A stretch of 64,000 nucleotides of DNA from Streptomyces spororaveus (GTDB taxonomy: Bacteria > Actinomycetota > Actinomycetes > Streptomycetales > Streptomycetaceae). This document shows, piece after piece, positions 1 through 8,191 of this stretch (position 1 is the first letter of the stretch; the number at the start of each line of letters is the position of its first letter). The position numbers were made by a program, and so were the translations under genes. The notes beneath the pieces were generated by a model that searched no databases, was not told where the DNA came from, and worked only from the letters and a program-made list of their open reading frames with translations. The DNA is taken from positions 4,726,001-4,790,000 of the forward strand of contig NZ_BNED01000005.1 of NCBI RefSeq assembly GCF_016755875.1. The letters run 5' to 3'.

Positions 1-175
1 GCACCTGCGGCAGGTCGCGGCGGCCGTCCACGAGGATGACATCGGCTCCCGGGGTGTCCACCAGGGCGGGGCCCTCGGCCGGGGCCACCCGGACGTTGTG
101 CAGCAGCAGGCCGAGGGCGGGCAGTACCTCGGCGGACGGCTGCAGGGCGTTGGTGAGCAGCAGGAGTGAGCTCAC
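1..175 (-). CDS. glnR: GlnR, global nitrogen response regulator (N-terminal part, cut by window edge)
   Basis: Only the first 58 codons are present, starting at a GTG at 173-175 and running off the left edge. The translation opens [20 protein letters not shown] and continues through [21 protein letters not shown], which I recognise as the receiver-like N-terminus of Streptomyces GlnR, the OmpR-family regulator of glnA, amtB and nitrogen uptake genes. GlnR is known as an atypical response regulator whose receiver dimerises without normal phosphorylation; the fragment is too short to inspect that pocket fully. The DNA-binding domain lies outside the window. The call rests on sequence recall and fits the downstream gene order. 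Confidence 0.88.
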   Translation of the reverse strand, partial: MSSLLLLTNALQPSAEVLPALGLLLHNVRVAPAEGPALVDTPGADVILVDGRRDLPQV

Positions 176-634
176 GACCGACCACCTGCCCGGGTCGGAC
201 GGTGGTGCACGGTTCGCTGGTCCATCACGTCGGTTCCTCCTCGGTCCCGTCGAGGACGTGCGCGGTACTGCTTCGTACGGCTTGCCGGGTGTCCCTGCGG
301 TCCCCGCGCCCTGGGGTCCGTATGGATACCACTGTTCTCGTCTCGTTCAACGTGCTGAAAGCACAAAAGGACCCGGGGGCAACGTTGCCCGGATCCTCTC
401 GCCAAGCAGAATAGCCCACCCGCCCCGGCTCGGCCGAGGCTCTTCCGTTTTCGACTTCTGTGGTTCATCCCACGCGGATGCCCAGCTTGAGCCCCGTTCC
501 ACGGGACATGGGGCCGCCGATCGGTGCCGCCGGACCGGCCCGGCGCACACCCGGCGCGTCGGGGCACGCCGGGGTCAGCGGCGGGAGGGGCCATCATGGA
601 GGCCGACGGTAGAGAGCCGACGATAGGAGCTGCA
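176..634. other. intergenic region between divergent glnR and moaD-like gene
   Basis: This 459-base gap shows no convincing coding frame; the frames that stay open have the wrong third-position bias for this genome and no ribosome site. It must carry the glnR promoter (minus strand) and the moaD-like promoter (plus strand). A weak minus-strand candidate for glnR is TTGAAC (350-345), a 16-base spacer, then TATCCA (328-323). It is the most AT-rich part of the gap (roughly 320-420). I see no clear GlnR box. Confidence 0.4.
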
Positions 635-889
635 GTGGCAACCGGAACCATCCGCTACTGGGCGGCGGCCAAGGCCGCGGCCAAGACGGCGGAGGAGCCG
701 TACTCGGCGGGCACGCTCGCCGAGGCGCTCGACGCCGTGCGGGAACGGCACCCGGGGGAGCTGACCCGGGTCCTGCTGCGCTGCTCCTTCCTCGTGAACG
801 ACGAGCCTGTGGGCAAGCGCCCGCACGATTCCGTGCCGCTGACCGAGGGGGGCACCGTCGAGGTGCTCCCGCCGTTCGCGGGCGGGTGA
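635..889 (+). CDS. MoaD/ThiS-family sulfur carrier protein
   Basis: 84 aa. The GTG at 635 was chosen because AGGAGC sits four bases upstream and the family core (ATGTIRYWAAAKAAAKT) begins there; upstream codons do not match the family. The protein ends in the diagnostic Gly-Gly (PPFAGG), which in MoaD/ThiS proteins is adenylylated and thiocarboxylated to carry sulfur for molybdopterin or thiamine synthesis. Length fits MoaD (about 80 aa). No MoaE or MoeB partner is nearby, so the acceptor pathway is open; molybdopterin is the usual assignment for this Streptomyces gene. It lies 10 bases upstream of the next gene and is probably co-transcribed with it. Confidence 0.85.
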   Translation: MATGTIRYWAAAKAAAKTAEEPYSAGTLAEALDAVRERHPGELTRVLLRCSFLVNDEPVGKRPHDSVPLTEGGTVEVLPPFAGG

Positions 890-899
890 GCGGGAGCCG

Positions 900-2372
900 A
901 TGAGTACGCCTGAGGAACAGCAGCGCCGGCAGTACGCGCAGCAGCAGCACCAGCAGCACCAGCAGCACCAGCAGGACCCGCAGCAGGAGGACCCGTACGG
1001 GACCCAGACCTGGCAGTCCGACACCTGGGACACCAGCTACCAGCCGGTGCATCCGCCGCTGGGCGCGGTGCCCGGGCAGCCGGTCGCGCCCGAGGGCTGG
1101 TTCCGGGACGAGGCCCCGGCGGCCCCGGAGCCGTACCGGCAGCCGGCGGCTGCGGACGGCTGGTACCGCGACGAGCCGCAGGCCCCGGCCGCGGCCCCCG
1201 TGCAGGACTGGCCGCAGGGTGCCGCCGAGACGGCCTACCTGCCGCCGTACCCGGGCCCCGAGCAGCAGCACCAGCCGCAGCACGAGCCGCAGTACCAGCA
1301 GCCGGTGGCTCCGGAGGGCTGGTTCCGGGACGAGCCGCAGGCCCCGGCCCCGGCCGCGGCCCCTGTGCAGGACTGGCCGCAGGGTGCCGCCGAGACGGCC
1401 TACCTGCCGCCGTACCCGGGCCCCGAGCAGCAGCACCAGCCGCAGCACGAGCCGCAGCACGAGCAGCCTCAGCAGGAGCCGCCGGTCGAGCAGACCGCCT
1501 ACCTGCCGCCCCAGGCGGCGGCCGACCCGGCCGGGGACCCGGCCGCCGAGGCCCCCGGCGAGCCCCAGGAGATCACCTCCTGGTCCCCGCCCACCCTCTC
1601 CGGCAACACCCTGCGCGCCGTCGACCCCGCCCAGGCACGCGCCGAGGGCCGGTCGCCGATCATCGACCCCGGCCCGCAGTCCGCCATACTGACCGCCGTC
1701 CTCGGGCTGCTGCTCGCCGTGGCCGCCGCCCTCGGGCAGTACGCCCTGCTCCTGCCGCTGATCGCCCTCCAGGGCCTCACGGCGGCCGGCTGGTTCCGCC
1801 TCAACGGCATGTGGCCCGCCCGCCAGGGCATCGCCCTCGCCTTCGCCGGAGCGCTGGTCGCCGACGCGGCCGTGCTCGCCGTGGACCCCTCGTACGGCCC
1901 CGGTGCGATCGTCGGGACCCTCGGCGCCTGGGTGCTGCTCACGCTCGTCCTGCAGCTGCGCAGCCACGCCGACCCCGACGAGCGGATGTACGGGCTGATG
2001 GCCTCGGTGGCCTCGGCCGCCCTCGCCATCATCTGCGCCGGCTACCTCGCGGCCGATTCCGCGGCCGCCACGGTCGGCGCCGCGGCCGTCGCGGTCGCCG
2101 TCTTCGCCCGTGCGCTGCCGCTGCCCACCGCCCCCTCGGTCGGCGTCTCGCTGGCCGCGGCCGCCGGCGCCGGTATCGCGATCGGCGGGATGACCCCGGT
2201 CGGTACGGGCGGGGCGCTGATCGGCCTCGCCGCCGGGGTGTGCGCGCTGGTCGGGCTGCGCGTGGCGGCGTACGACTACCCGTCGAAGTTCGTGCACATG
2301 ACGGCCGGCGTCGCCCTGCCGCTCGCGGCGGCCGCTCCCGCCGTGTACCTGATCGGCCGGGTGGTGGGCTGA
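900..2372 (+). CDS. membrane protein with Gln/Pro-rich repetitive N-terminus
   Basis: 490 aa, ATG at 900 with GGGAG just upstream. The first ~255 residues are hydrophilic, rich in Q, P, H and E, beginning with QQH repeats encoded by CAG/CAC runs (930-975) and containing a near-perfect duplicated ~42-residue block with the phrase PEGWFRDE and AAETAYLPPYPGPE. The C-terminal half (about 258-490) is very hydrophobic with eight or nine predicted membrane spans. No catalytic motif is visible. Such proline/glutamine-rich cytoplasmic tails on multi-span proteins are common in Streptomyces and suggest a scaffolding or cell-envelope role, but I do not recognise a characterised family. Confidence 0.85.
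   Translation: MSTPEEQQRRQYAQQQHQQHQQHQQDPQQEDPYGTQTWQSDTWDTSYQPVHPPLGAVPGQPVAPEGWFRDEAPAAPEPYRQPAAADGWYRDEPQAPAAAPVQDWPQGAAETAYLPPYPGPEQQHQPQHEPQYQQPVAPEGWFRDEPQAPAPAAAPVQDWPQGAAETAYLPPYPGPEQQHQPQHEPQHEQPQQEPPVEQTAYLPPQAAADPAGDPAAEAPGEPQEITSWSPPTLSGNTLRAVDPAQARAEGRSPIIDPGPQSAILTAVLGLLLAVAAALGQYALLLPLIALQGLTAAGWFRLNGMWPARQGIALAFAGALVADAAVLAVDPSYGPGAIVGTLGAWVLLTLVLQLRSHADPDERMYGLMASVASAALAIICAGYLAADSAAATVGAAAVAVAVFARALPLPTAPSVGVSLAAAAGAGIAIGGMTPVGTGGALIGLAAGVCALVGLRVAAYDYPSKFVHMTAGVALPLAAAAPAVYLIGRVVG
1170..1457 (+). repeat. in-frame direct repeat inside the Gln/Pro-rich membrane protein gene
   Basis: Bases 1170-1292 and 1329-1457 are near-identical copies, beginning GACGAGCCGCAGGCCCCGG and ending CACGAGCCGCAG. 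The second copy is six bases longer (an extra Ala-Pro). Spacing keeps the reading frame, so the repeat adds a protein module rather than breaking the gene. Confidence 0.9.
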
Positions 2373-2435
2373 TCCCTGCCCGACGGCGGGCATGGTCAAC
2401 TAGAGCGCACGTACCGATTAGTAGGGGGAGGGAAC

Positions 2436-3152
2436 GTGCGTTTCCTGCGCGTGATCGTGATCATCGGAGTGGTTCTGGGGGCCCTGTTCGTGGGGGTGGA
2501 CCGCTGGGCCGCGAGTTACGTCGAGAACCGGCTGGCCGACCGAATACAGGCGCGGCAGGGCCTGGCCGGTTCCGCGGAGGTGGAGGTCCACGGCTTCCCC
2601 TTCCTGACCCAGGTGCTCAGCCGTGACCTCGGCCGGGTCGACCTGAAGCTGCGGGGCGTGGAGGTCACCGCCGAGGACCGCAAGACGCGGCTCTCGGAGC
2701 TGGACGCGAGCTTCCACGGCGTGAAGCTGAACGGTGACTACAGCGGTGGCACCGCCGACCGGGCCGAGGGCAGCGCGCTCATCACCTACGCCGACCTGAC
2801 GGCGGCCTCCCAGACCGGCGCGACCCTCTCCTACGGCGGGGCGCCGGGCAAGGTGAAGGTCACCGCGGCCGTGGAGGTCGCCGGCAAGGCCCTGACGCAC
2901 AGCGTGGTGTCGACGGTCACCCTGGAGGAGGCACCCGGCGGGAAGGGCGGCAAGATCGTCCGCGTGCACGCCGACCAGGTGCCCGGCGCGGGCGTTCCGC
3001 TGGTCGAGAAGTTGATCCGCAAGAAGACGGACTTCGACCGCGATCTCAGCAGCGGCATGCCGGCCGGGCTGCAGCTCTCCTCCCTGACCTCGGACGAGGC
3101 CGGTGTGCACCTCACGCTGGGCGGTACGAACGTCGTGGTGGCCGGATCGTGA
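2436..3152 (+). CDS. DUF2993 (LmeA-like) exported lipid-binding-type protein
   Basis: 238 aa, GTG start at 2436 preceded by GGGGGAGGG. An N-terminal hydrophobic segment (residues 5-22, VIVIIGVVLGALFVGV) serves as signal or anchor. The body fits the DUF2993 family: the conserved early phrase VEVHGFPFLTQVLSRDLGRVDL and later alternating beta-strand-like segments. LmeA of mycobacteria, a family member, binds phosphatidylinositol lipids in the envelope; the role here is inferred from that. Stands alone between the upstream membrane protein and the sulfur locus, about 60 bases downstream of the former. Confidence 0.8.
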   Translation: MRFLRVIVIIGVVLGALFVGVDRWAASYVENRLADRIQARQGLAGSAEVEVHGFPFLTQVLSRDLGRVDLKLRGVEVTAEDRKTRLSELDASFHGVKLNGDYSGGTADRAEGSALITYADLTAASQTGATLSYGGAPGKVKVTAAVEVAGKALTHSVVSTVTLEEAPGGKGGKIVRVHADQVPGAGVPLVEKLIRKKTDFDRDLSSGMPAGLQLSSLTSDEAGVHLTLGGTNVVVAGS

Positions 3153-3275
3153 GACAGTGCGGTCCGATCCGCAGAAGGACGGGCCGCACGGCGGGTCCGG
3201 GGGCGGTGCGGCGGCCGCCTCGGAGGCTTCTCATCCCACTATTCGGACGATCCTGTCTCGGTATATGACACGCCG

Positions 3276-3305
3276 GTGACAGGGCGGCTGATTCGTCCCT
3301 ACGAT
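3276..3305 (+). promoter_or_regulatory. promoter of the cysteine leader peptide / cysA operon
   Basis: GTGACA (3276-3281), an 18-base spacer and TACGAT (3300-3305) match a housekeeping sigma factor promoter. The -10 lies eight bases before the ATG at 3314, so the leader peptide is probably translated from a leaderless transcript. Confidence 0.55.
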
Positions 3306-3313
3306 CCATGGCT

Positions 3314-3397
3314 ATGAAGCATCAGCAGGCGGACCTCACGAAGCGACGGGCAGTAGACCTGTGTCGCGTCGCCGCCATGCTCTGTCGATCCATGTGA
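3314..3397 (+). CDS. cysteine-codon leader peptide upstream of the sulfurtransferase gene
   Basis: A 27-codon open frame MKHQQADLTKRRAV... that contains DLCRVAAMLCRSM, the signature of the short leader peptides found before actinobacterial sulfur-metabolism genes. The two Cys codons (TGT, TGT at residues 17 and 24) fit cysteine-responsive attenuation: ribosome stalling at low cysteinyl-tRNA would favour expression of the downstream gene. An in-frame ATG also exists at 3308; 3314 was preferred because it fits a leaderless start behind TACGAT. The coding gap to cysA is 178 bases. Attenuation is inferred from mycobacterial precedents. Confidence 0.75.
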   Translation: MKHQQADLTKRRAVDLCRVAAMLCRSM

Positions 3398-3575
3398 CCT
3401 GTGAGCGCATCCGCTCCACCGACCGGACGACGGCCCTACGGCCCTTCCCGCGTGACCGCACCAGCCTCCTGAACGCCTGACGCCTCCCCGCGCAGGACCT
3501 TGAGCGCACCCGCAGGCACGCAGCACACGCGTCACCCGCACCGCCCCGCCGCACACTGCCCCGGAGGAGAACACC

Positions 3576-4421
3576 ATGAGCCGCAGCGACGTCCTTGTAG
3601 ACGCCGACTGGGTCGAGGCCCACCTGAACGACGAGAATGTCGTCATCGTCGAGGTGGACGAGGACACGTCCGCGTACGACAAGAACCACATCACCAACGC
3701 CGTCCGGATCGACTGGAAGAGCGACCTCCAGGACCCGGTCCGCCGCGACTTCGTGGACCAGGAGGGCTTCGAGAAGCTCCTCTCCGCCAAGGGCATCTCC
3801 AACGACGACACCGTCGTCCTCTACGGCGGCAACAACAACTGGTTCGCGTCCTACGCCTACTGGTACTTCAAGCTCTACGGCCACCAGGACGTGAAGCTCC
3901 TCGACGGCGGCCGCAAGAAGTGGGAGCTCGACTCCCGCGACCTGGTCGACGGCAAGGACGTCCCGAACCGCCCGGCCACCCAGTACAAGGCCAAGGCCCA
4001 GGACACCTCCATCCGCGCCTTCCGCGACGACGTCGTGGCCGCGATCGGCTCCCTGAACCTGGTCGACGTCCGTTCGCCCGACGAGTTCTCCGGCAAGCTG
4101 CTCGCCCCGGCGCACCTCCCGCAGGAGCAGTCGCAGCGCCCCGGCCACGTGCCGAGCGCCCGCAACATCCCGTGGTCGAAGAACGCCAACGACGACGGCA
4201 CCTTCAAGTCGGACGACGAGCTGACCGCCCTCTACCAGGCGGAGCAGGTCGACCTGGCGAAGGACACCATCGCCTACTGCCGCATCGGTGAGCGCTCCGC
4301 GCTCACGTGGTTCGTGCTGCACGAGCTCCTGGGCCAGGAGAACGTCAAGAACTACGACGGTTCGTGGACCGAGTACGGCTCGCTCGTCGGCGTGCCGATC
4401 GAGCTCGGCGCCAACAAGTAA
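3576..4421 (+). CDS. cysA: CysA-type thiosulfate sulfurtransferase (two-domain rhodanese)
   Basis: 281 aa, ATG at 3576 after CGGAGGAG. Two tandem rhodanese domains: an inactive N-terminal one (about 8-140) and a catalytic C-terminal one (about 155-275) with the active-site loop CRIGERS, Cys235. The CRxGERS loop is typical of the actinobacterial CysA/SseA enzymes that transfer sulfane sulfur from thiosulfate to acceptors such as cyanide or thioredoxin. It sits behind a cysteine leader peptide and is followed 65 bases later by sseC/DUF1416, the standard partner, so the two are an operon serving sulfur supply. Confidence 0.93.
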   Translation: MSRSDVLVDADWVEAHLNDENVVIVEVDEDTSAYDKNHITNAVRIDWKSDLQDPVRRDFVDQEGFEKLLSAKGISNDDTVVLYGGNNNWFASYAYWYFKLYGHQDVKLLDGGRKKWELDSRDLVDGKDVPNRPATQYKAKAQDTSIRAFRDDVVAAIGSLNLVDVRSPDEFSGKLLAPAHLPQEQSQRPGHVPSARNIPWSKNANDDGTFKSDDELTALYQAEQVDLAKDTIAYCRIGERSALTWFVLHELLGQENVKNYDGSWTEYGSLVGVPIELGANK

Positions 4422-4486
4422 CCAGACCGGACGACCGGGCACGCGACGCCCTCGTAGTACGACCTCTCTAGGACAGGACAGAGAAC

Positions 4487-4777
4487 ATGTGTGGAGCACA
4501 GATCGGCGGGCCCGACCTCGCGACGCTGAAGCCCGGTGAGACCGCCATCCAGGGCCAGATCACCAAGGACGGCGAGCCGGTGTCCGGCTACGTCCGCCTG
4601 CTGGACTCGACCGGTGAGTTCACCGCGGAGGTCCCGACCTCGGCGACCGGCCAGTTCCGCTTCTACGCGGCCACCGGCTCCTGGACGCTGCGGGCGCTCG
4701 TCCCGGGTGCCCAGGCGGACCGTGCCGTGGTCGTCGCCGAAGCCGGCGGCGTGACGGACGTGGCGATCGCGGTCTGA
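4487..4777 (+). CDS. sseC: SseC-like DUF1416 protein
   Basis: 96 aa with an ATG at 4487 after AGGACAGAG. The full length matches DUF1416: conserved start MCGAQIGGPDLATLKPGE, then a beta-sandwich-like segment with VSGYVRLLDSTGEFTAEVPT and FRFYAATGSWTLRALVPG. SseC is invariably next to the CysA/SseA sulfurtransferase in actinobacteria and is assumed to help in sulfur transfer; its biochemistry is unproved. The conserved Cys2 near the N-terminus is the only cysteine. Terminates at a strong hairpin at 4811-4863. Confidence 0.88.
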   Translation: MCGAQIGGPDLATLKPGETAIQGQITKDGEPVSGYVRLLDSTGEFTAEVPTSATGQFRFYAATGSWTLRALVPGAQADRAVVVAEAGGVTDVAIAV

Positions 4778-4810
4778 GCACCGCACATGTGATCGCCTGA
4801 TCGAACGGCC

Positions 4811-4863
4811 GAAGGGCCGCACCCCCGGGGGTTGGACGCCACTGGGACGGGGTGCGGCCCTTC
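4811..4863. terminator. hairpin terminator after cysA-sseC
   Basis: Perfect 15-base arms GAAGGGCCGCACCCC (4811-4825) and GGGGTGCGGCCCTTC (4849-4863) around a 23-base loop, directly after the sulfur operon. Confidence 0.8.
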
Positions 4864-4922
4864 GTGCCGTCCGCGTCCGTCCGTGCCCTTGCGCGCGGGG
4901 GCGCCGGACCTACGCTGGAGGC

Positions 4923-5186
4923 ATGTACGCCCGGCGCCGGCGCGTCTACTTCCTGCTCATGGGCGGATGCCTGCTCCTCTTCGTGTCCGCCTGGGCCTTC
5001 GTGCGCCTGTTCTCGGTGGAGGCGGCGGTGGCCATGTGCGTGGTCGCCATGGTCATCCCGCCGGTCGCCGCGATGATCGCCAACCGGCGCGGCCCGGACG
5101 ACCGCTGGTGGGACGACCCCTCGGGCGATCCGAAGTCCGACGAGTGGTGGGACGAACTGGACGGAAAGCGGCGTCACGAGGACTGA
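4923..5186 (+). CDS. DUF3099 small membrane protein
   Basis: 87 aa, ATG at 4923. Two predicted membrane spans (residues 8-29 and 33-54) are followed by an acidic Trp-rich tail with RWWDDPSGDPKSDEWWDEL, the pattern of the DUF3099 family that is conserved in Streptomyces beside the cysA-sseC pair. The -10-like TACGCT (4911-4916) lies six bases before the ATG, so it may be leaderless. Function unknown. Confidence 0.85.
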   Translation: MYARRRRVYFLLMGGCLLLFVSAWAFVRLFSVEAAVAMCVVAMVIPPVAAMIANRRGPDDRWWDDPSGDPKSDEWWDELDGKRRHED

Positions 5187-5299
5187 AACCTCACGAGACG
5201 AGAACGTGATCTACGTTCGTACAACTGCTCCCCGCAGGTGTGGGTCAAGGGGTACGCGCGGGTATCCAGCCCGCGCCGCCGGTTTTGTGGGGGACTCCT

Positions 5300-6091
5300 T
5301 TGGAACACGAACAGACCATTCCTGAGCAGCGGAAAGGGGAGGAGAGCGCACCGGATCCGGACACCTCGACCCCGCGCCGCCGGACGGGTCGCACCACCCT
5401 CCTGATCGCGGGCGCGGCCGTACTCGGCGTCCTCGCCGGGACGATCACCGGCTACGCGGTCCAGTACCACCGCGAGCCCACCCCGCTGCCGCCGCTGGCC
5501 CAGCAGGACATCGCCGCCCCGAAGCCGCTGGCGGTGAACGACGCGACGAGCCTGCGCTCGATCAACGCCAACCGCTGGCACAAGGCGGACGAGGACCTCG
5601 TCGCGAAGCTGGTGGAGGCCCCCGCGGGCGCGACGGTCGCCTTCTCGGGCGGGCAGTCCCCGGACGAGTTCGCCGCGGACTTCTACGCGAACCCTCCCGC
5701 GGGGATCGGCTCCCTCATCCGGTACAGCGTCCGCAGGATCGCCACCGAGCGGTGGTCCGAGGACCACACGAACTTCGTCGAGATCCGGCTGCTCCAGTTC
5801 CAGAACCGGCACGGGGCCGAGGGGTTCCAGTCGGGAGTGGAGGCCTACATGCCGACCACGAAGCACGCGGGCAACGCGGGCAGTGAGGTTCCGGGTGTTC
5901 CCGCCGACTTCGGCCACCTGTGGATCAATTCCGAGGCGAGTGAGAAGCCCGGTTACCTCCCGGTCCGGCGGGGCACCGCGGTGGTCCGCCGCGGCGACAT
6001 CGTCATGCACATCACCTACGTGAACAACCGAGGCGAGGTCGACGAGAAGGTCGTGGCCGACCTGGCCAAGCGGCAGATGGAGCGGCTGTGA
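5300..6091 (+). CDS. single-pass membrane protein, first gene of a three-gene overlapping operon
   Basis: 263 aa if started at the TTG at 5300, chosen because GGGGG at 5288-5292 is correctly spaced and upstream codons look non-coding. Basic N-terminus, then one transmembrane helix (about 35-54, TLLIAGAAVLGVLAGTITGY) and an external domain of ~200 residues. No catalytic motif or known family is evident. Its stop overlaps the next start by four bases (GTGA), and the next two genes have the same architecture, so the three products probably act together at the membrane. Confidence 0.78.
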   Translation: MEHEQTIPEQRKGEESAPDPDTSTPRRRTGRTTLLIAGAAVLGVLAGTITGYAVQYHREPTPLPPLAQQDIAAPKPLAVNDATSLRSINANRWHKADEDLVAKLVEAPAGATVAFSGGQSPDEFAADFYANPPAGIGSLIRYSVRRIATERWSEDHTNFVEIRLLQFQNRHGAEGFQSGVEAYMPTTKHAGNAGSEVPGVPADFGHLWINSEASEKPGYLPVRRGTAVVRRGDIVMHITYVNNRGEVDEKVVADLAKRQMERL

Positions 6092-6924
6092 GCGAGCGGG
6101 AGAACGAGAACGAGAACGGAGCCGTCGCGGACGCCGTGCCGGACGCCGTCAACGAGGACGCCCAGGACGCCACCGGGCCCGCGCGCAGGGTGAAGACCCG
6201 GACGGTCGGGCTGGTGGCGGCGGCCGTGGGCGTCGTCGTCCTCGTGGGCGGGGGCCTGTGGTCCTCCGCCGTGCTCGACGATGCCGAGCGGACCGCGCCG
6301 ACGCGGTACTGGATGGCGGAGAGCGCGCCCACCGGCTCGCCCGCCCCGATCCCGCCCGTGCCGGCGGCCGAGCTCAAGGCCAAGCTCCTGCCGCTGGCCA
6401 CGGGATACTGGCCCGGCCCCGACATCGATGCCGAGGGCAACGACTACTTCGTCTCGGGCGAGCGGGCGGTGCAGGCCTTCAAGGACGACCACTCGGGACT
6501 GTCCACCGGTGACCGCGAGGCGCGGGACAAGGCGCTGGCGGATCTGAAGCTCAAGGGCCTGGCCGGGCGCAGCTACGCCCGGGGGAACGGCGGCGGAGCG
6601 ATGGTCTCCGAGATCCAGCTCATGCAGGCGGACCCCAAGGAACTGGGGAAGTTCGCCGAGTTCGCCAAGAAGCTCCTCGATCTCACCGCGGCCGACGGTC
6701 AGGCGCCCAAGGTGGACGGTTTCCCCGATGCCAAGTGCGCGCTCGATTCCGTCGTCGACGGCAAGAAGCAGGAGATCGCCACCCTCGAATGCGTGGCCCT
6801 CGAGGGAGACGTGCTGGTGACCTACCGGACCTACGGGTGGTCCCCGGGTTTCCACGCGAGCGATGCCGTAGGCCTGTTCAAGGAACAGCTGAACCACCTC
6901 AAGTCCCCCGGGGAGTCCGTGTGA
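6088..6924 (+). CDS. single-pass membrane protein, second gene of the overlapping operon
   Basis: 278 aa, GTG at 6088 overlapping the previous stop (GTGA). An acidic N-terminal segment precedes one transmembrane helix (about 36-58, VGLVAAAVGVVVLVGGGLW), and the rest is an exposed domain with two cysteines (in DAKCALDS and TLECVAL) that could form a disulfide outside the membrane. Resembles its two neighbours in layout but shows only vague sequence similarity by eye. Unknown function. Confidence 0.8.
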   Translation: MSERENENENGAVADAVPDAVNEDAQDATGPARRVKTRTVGLVAAAVGVVVLVGGGLWSSAVLDDAERTAPTRYWMAESAPTGSPAPIPPVPAAELKAKLLPLATGYWPGPDIDAEGNDYFVSGERAVQAFKDDHSGLSTGDREARDKALADLKLKGLAGRSYARGNGGGAMVSEIQLMQADPKELGKFAEFAKKLLDLTAADGQAPKVDGFPDAKCALDSVVDGKKQEIATLECVALEGDVLVTYRTYGWSPGFHASDAVGLFKEQLNHLKSPGESV

Positions 6925-7910
6925 GCGAGCAGACCACCACCGGCACCGAGCCCGGCCGTGAGCAGGAGCCCGAGGCCGGGCTCGTGCCCGGGCCCACTGC
7001 CGGTCCGGCCCCGCGGACGCCGGAGAGCCCCGAGGCGGCGGCCGCCGCGGCCTCGGACGCCCCCGCCCCCGAGGCCGCTCAGGAGGTAGCCCCGGAGGCC
7101 GCGCCGATCGCGCCCAAGGACCGGCGACGCCTGTTCGCCGCACTGCGCTGGACCGCCGCCGTCGCCGTCTTCGCCGTCGTCGGCGCGGGGGTCGCCTACG
7201 GGATCACCCTGCCCGAGCGCACCCGCATCCCGGGCCTCTCCACGACGGACGACGGCCGCTGGACGTTCCCGGCGCTGTCGCAACCGGCGCTGCCCGCGGG
7301 CGCCCCCCTGGCCCAGGGCCCGGACAACAAGGAAGAGACGCACTACGCGCAGCTCACCGGTCTGCTCCTGCCCGCTCCCGAGGGCGCCAAGGCCGACGAC
7401 GCGGTCAAGGCGGACAAGGACGGGGCGGTGTCGGCCGACGTCTTCCTGGAGGAGTACGCGCCCGACGTGCGCGAGAAGCTGAAGCAGTCCCTCGAATGGG
7501 ATGGGCTGCGCCAGATCACCGGCCGGGGCTGGACGATGCCGGACGGCACCCGTACGCATGTCTACCTGCTGCGCTTCCACGCGTCGGGTTTCGTGGACGC
7601 CTTCAAGGGCTGTGACACCAACGCACGGCTGAACGGCGTCTCGGCCCTGGAGCTGGACGACGTCTGGACCGGGGTCAAGGGCACACAGAGCGCCATCGTC
7701 CCCTTGCGTTTCCCGGGTTCGGGCATGGCCGGCGAGAGCGAGGTCAGCGTGTACCAGGAGATCAAGCCCGTCCTCGGGGGCGAGCAGACCAAGGTCGGGT
7801 GCCTCCAGTCGGGTGATGTCCTGGGCATGGTCATCCAGACCCGCAAGGGCGAGGTGGCCTCCGTCCCCTTCCACCAGTCGGTGATCCTGCAGAGCCAGCT
7901 GCTGAGCTGA
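6921..7910 (+). CDS. single-pass membrane protein, third gene of the overlapping operon
   Basis: 329 aa, GTG at 6921 overlapping the preceding stop by four bases. The first ~70 residues are Pro/Ala/Glu-rich and acidic, followed by one helix (about 78-97, WTAAVAVFAVVGAGVAYGI) and an exposed ~230-residue domain with two cysteines (KGCDTN, VGCLQS). The C-terminal phrase MVIQTRKGEVASVPFHQSVI resembles the end of the first gene product. Together the three look like divergent paralogues or subunits of one membrane complex. No known family recognised. Confidence 0.8.
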   Translation: MSEQTTTGTEPGREQEPEAGLVPGPTAGPAPRTPESPEAAAAAASDAPAPEAAQEVAPEAAPIAPKDRRRLFAALRWTAAVAVFAVVGAGVAYGITLPERTRIPGLSTTDDGRWTFPALSQPALPAGAPLAQGPDNKEETHYAQLTGLLLPAPEGAKADDAVKADKDGAVSADVFLEEYAPDVREKLKQSLEWDGLRQITGRGWTMPDGTRTHVYLLRFHASGFVDAFKGCDTNARLNGVSALELDDVWTGVKGTQSAIVPLRFPGSGMAGESEVSVYQEIKPVLGGEQTKVGCLQSGDVLGMVIQTRKGEVASVPFHQSVILQSQLLS

Positions 7911-8031
7911 CCGCAGCCCGGATCCGGGCCCGCGGCCGGGGTACGGGCCACCTCACACGGTGCGCCCGGCCCCGGGCCAGTACGCTTGGGAACCGGCCCG
8001 TACCCCCTGAACGAATTCCGAGGAGCACCCC

Positions 8032-8133
8032 GTGCTTGAGGCAGTCTTCACCTCCCTGCTGGTCCTGGTCTGCGTCGGCGTCCTGGCCTTCACCGGCCTG
8101 GCCGTCAAGAAGCTGTACCAGGGTCAGCGCTGA
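8032..8133 (+). CDS. 33-residue small membrane protein
   Basis: GTG at 8032 with AGGAG eight to ten bases upstream; translates as MLEAVFTSLLVLVCVGVLAFT followed by GLAVKKLYQGQR. One hydrophobic helix spans residues 4-25 and the tail is basic, giving an N-out or signal-anchor topology. Small proteins of this form occur at this position in other Streptomyces. Possible partner of the membrane operon upstream (122 bases away) or a regulator of the next gene. Function unknown. Confidence 0.65.
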   Translation: MLEAVFTSLLVLVCVGVLAFTGLAVKKLYQGQR

Positions 8134-8191
8134 GCATCCGCCCAGCAGACCGCCCCGGAACCCCTCCGACAGATCGCCTGAGCAGCCATTC

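Noticed and set aside
36..626. Open frames on both strands between glnR and the moaD-like gene
   Set aside because: Protein composition is Arg/Ser/Gly-rich, third-position bias is wrong for this genome, no ribosome site, and the divergent promoters need this space.
594..2399. 601-residue open frame antisense to the Gln/Pro-rich membrane protein
   Set aside because: It is the shadow of a GC-rich gene with long low-complexity stretches; its start and end have no signals and its composition (R, G, A) is typical of antisense frames.
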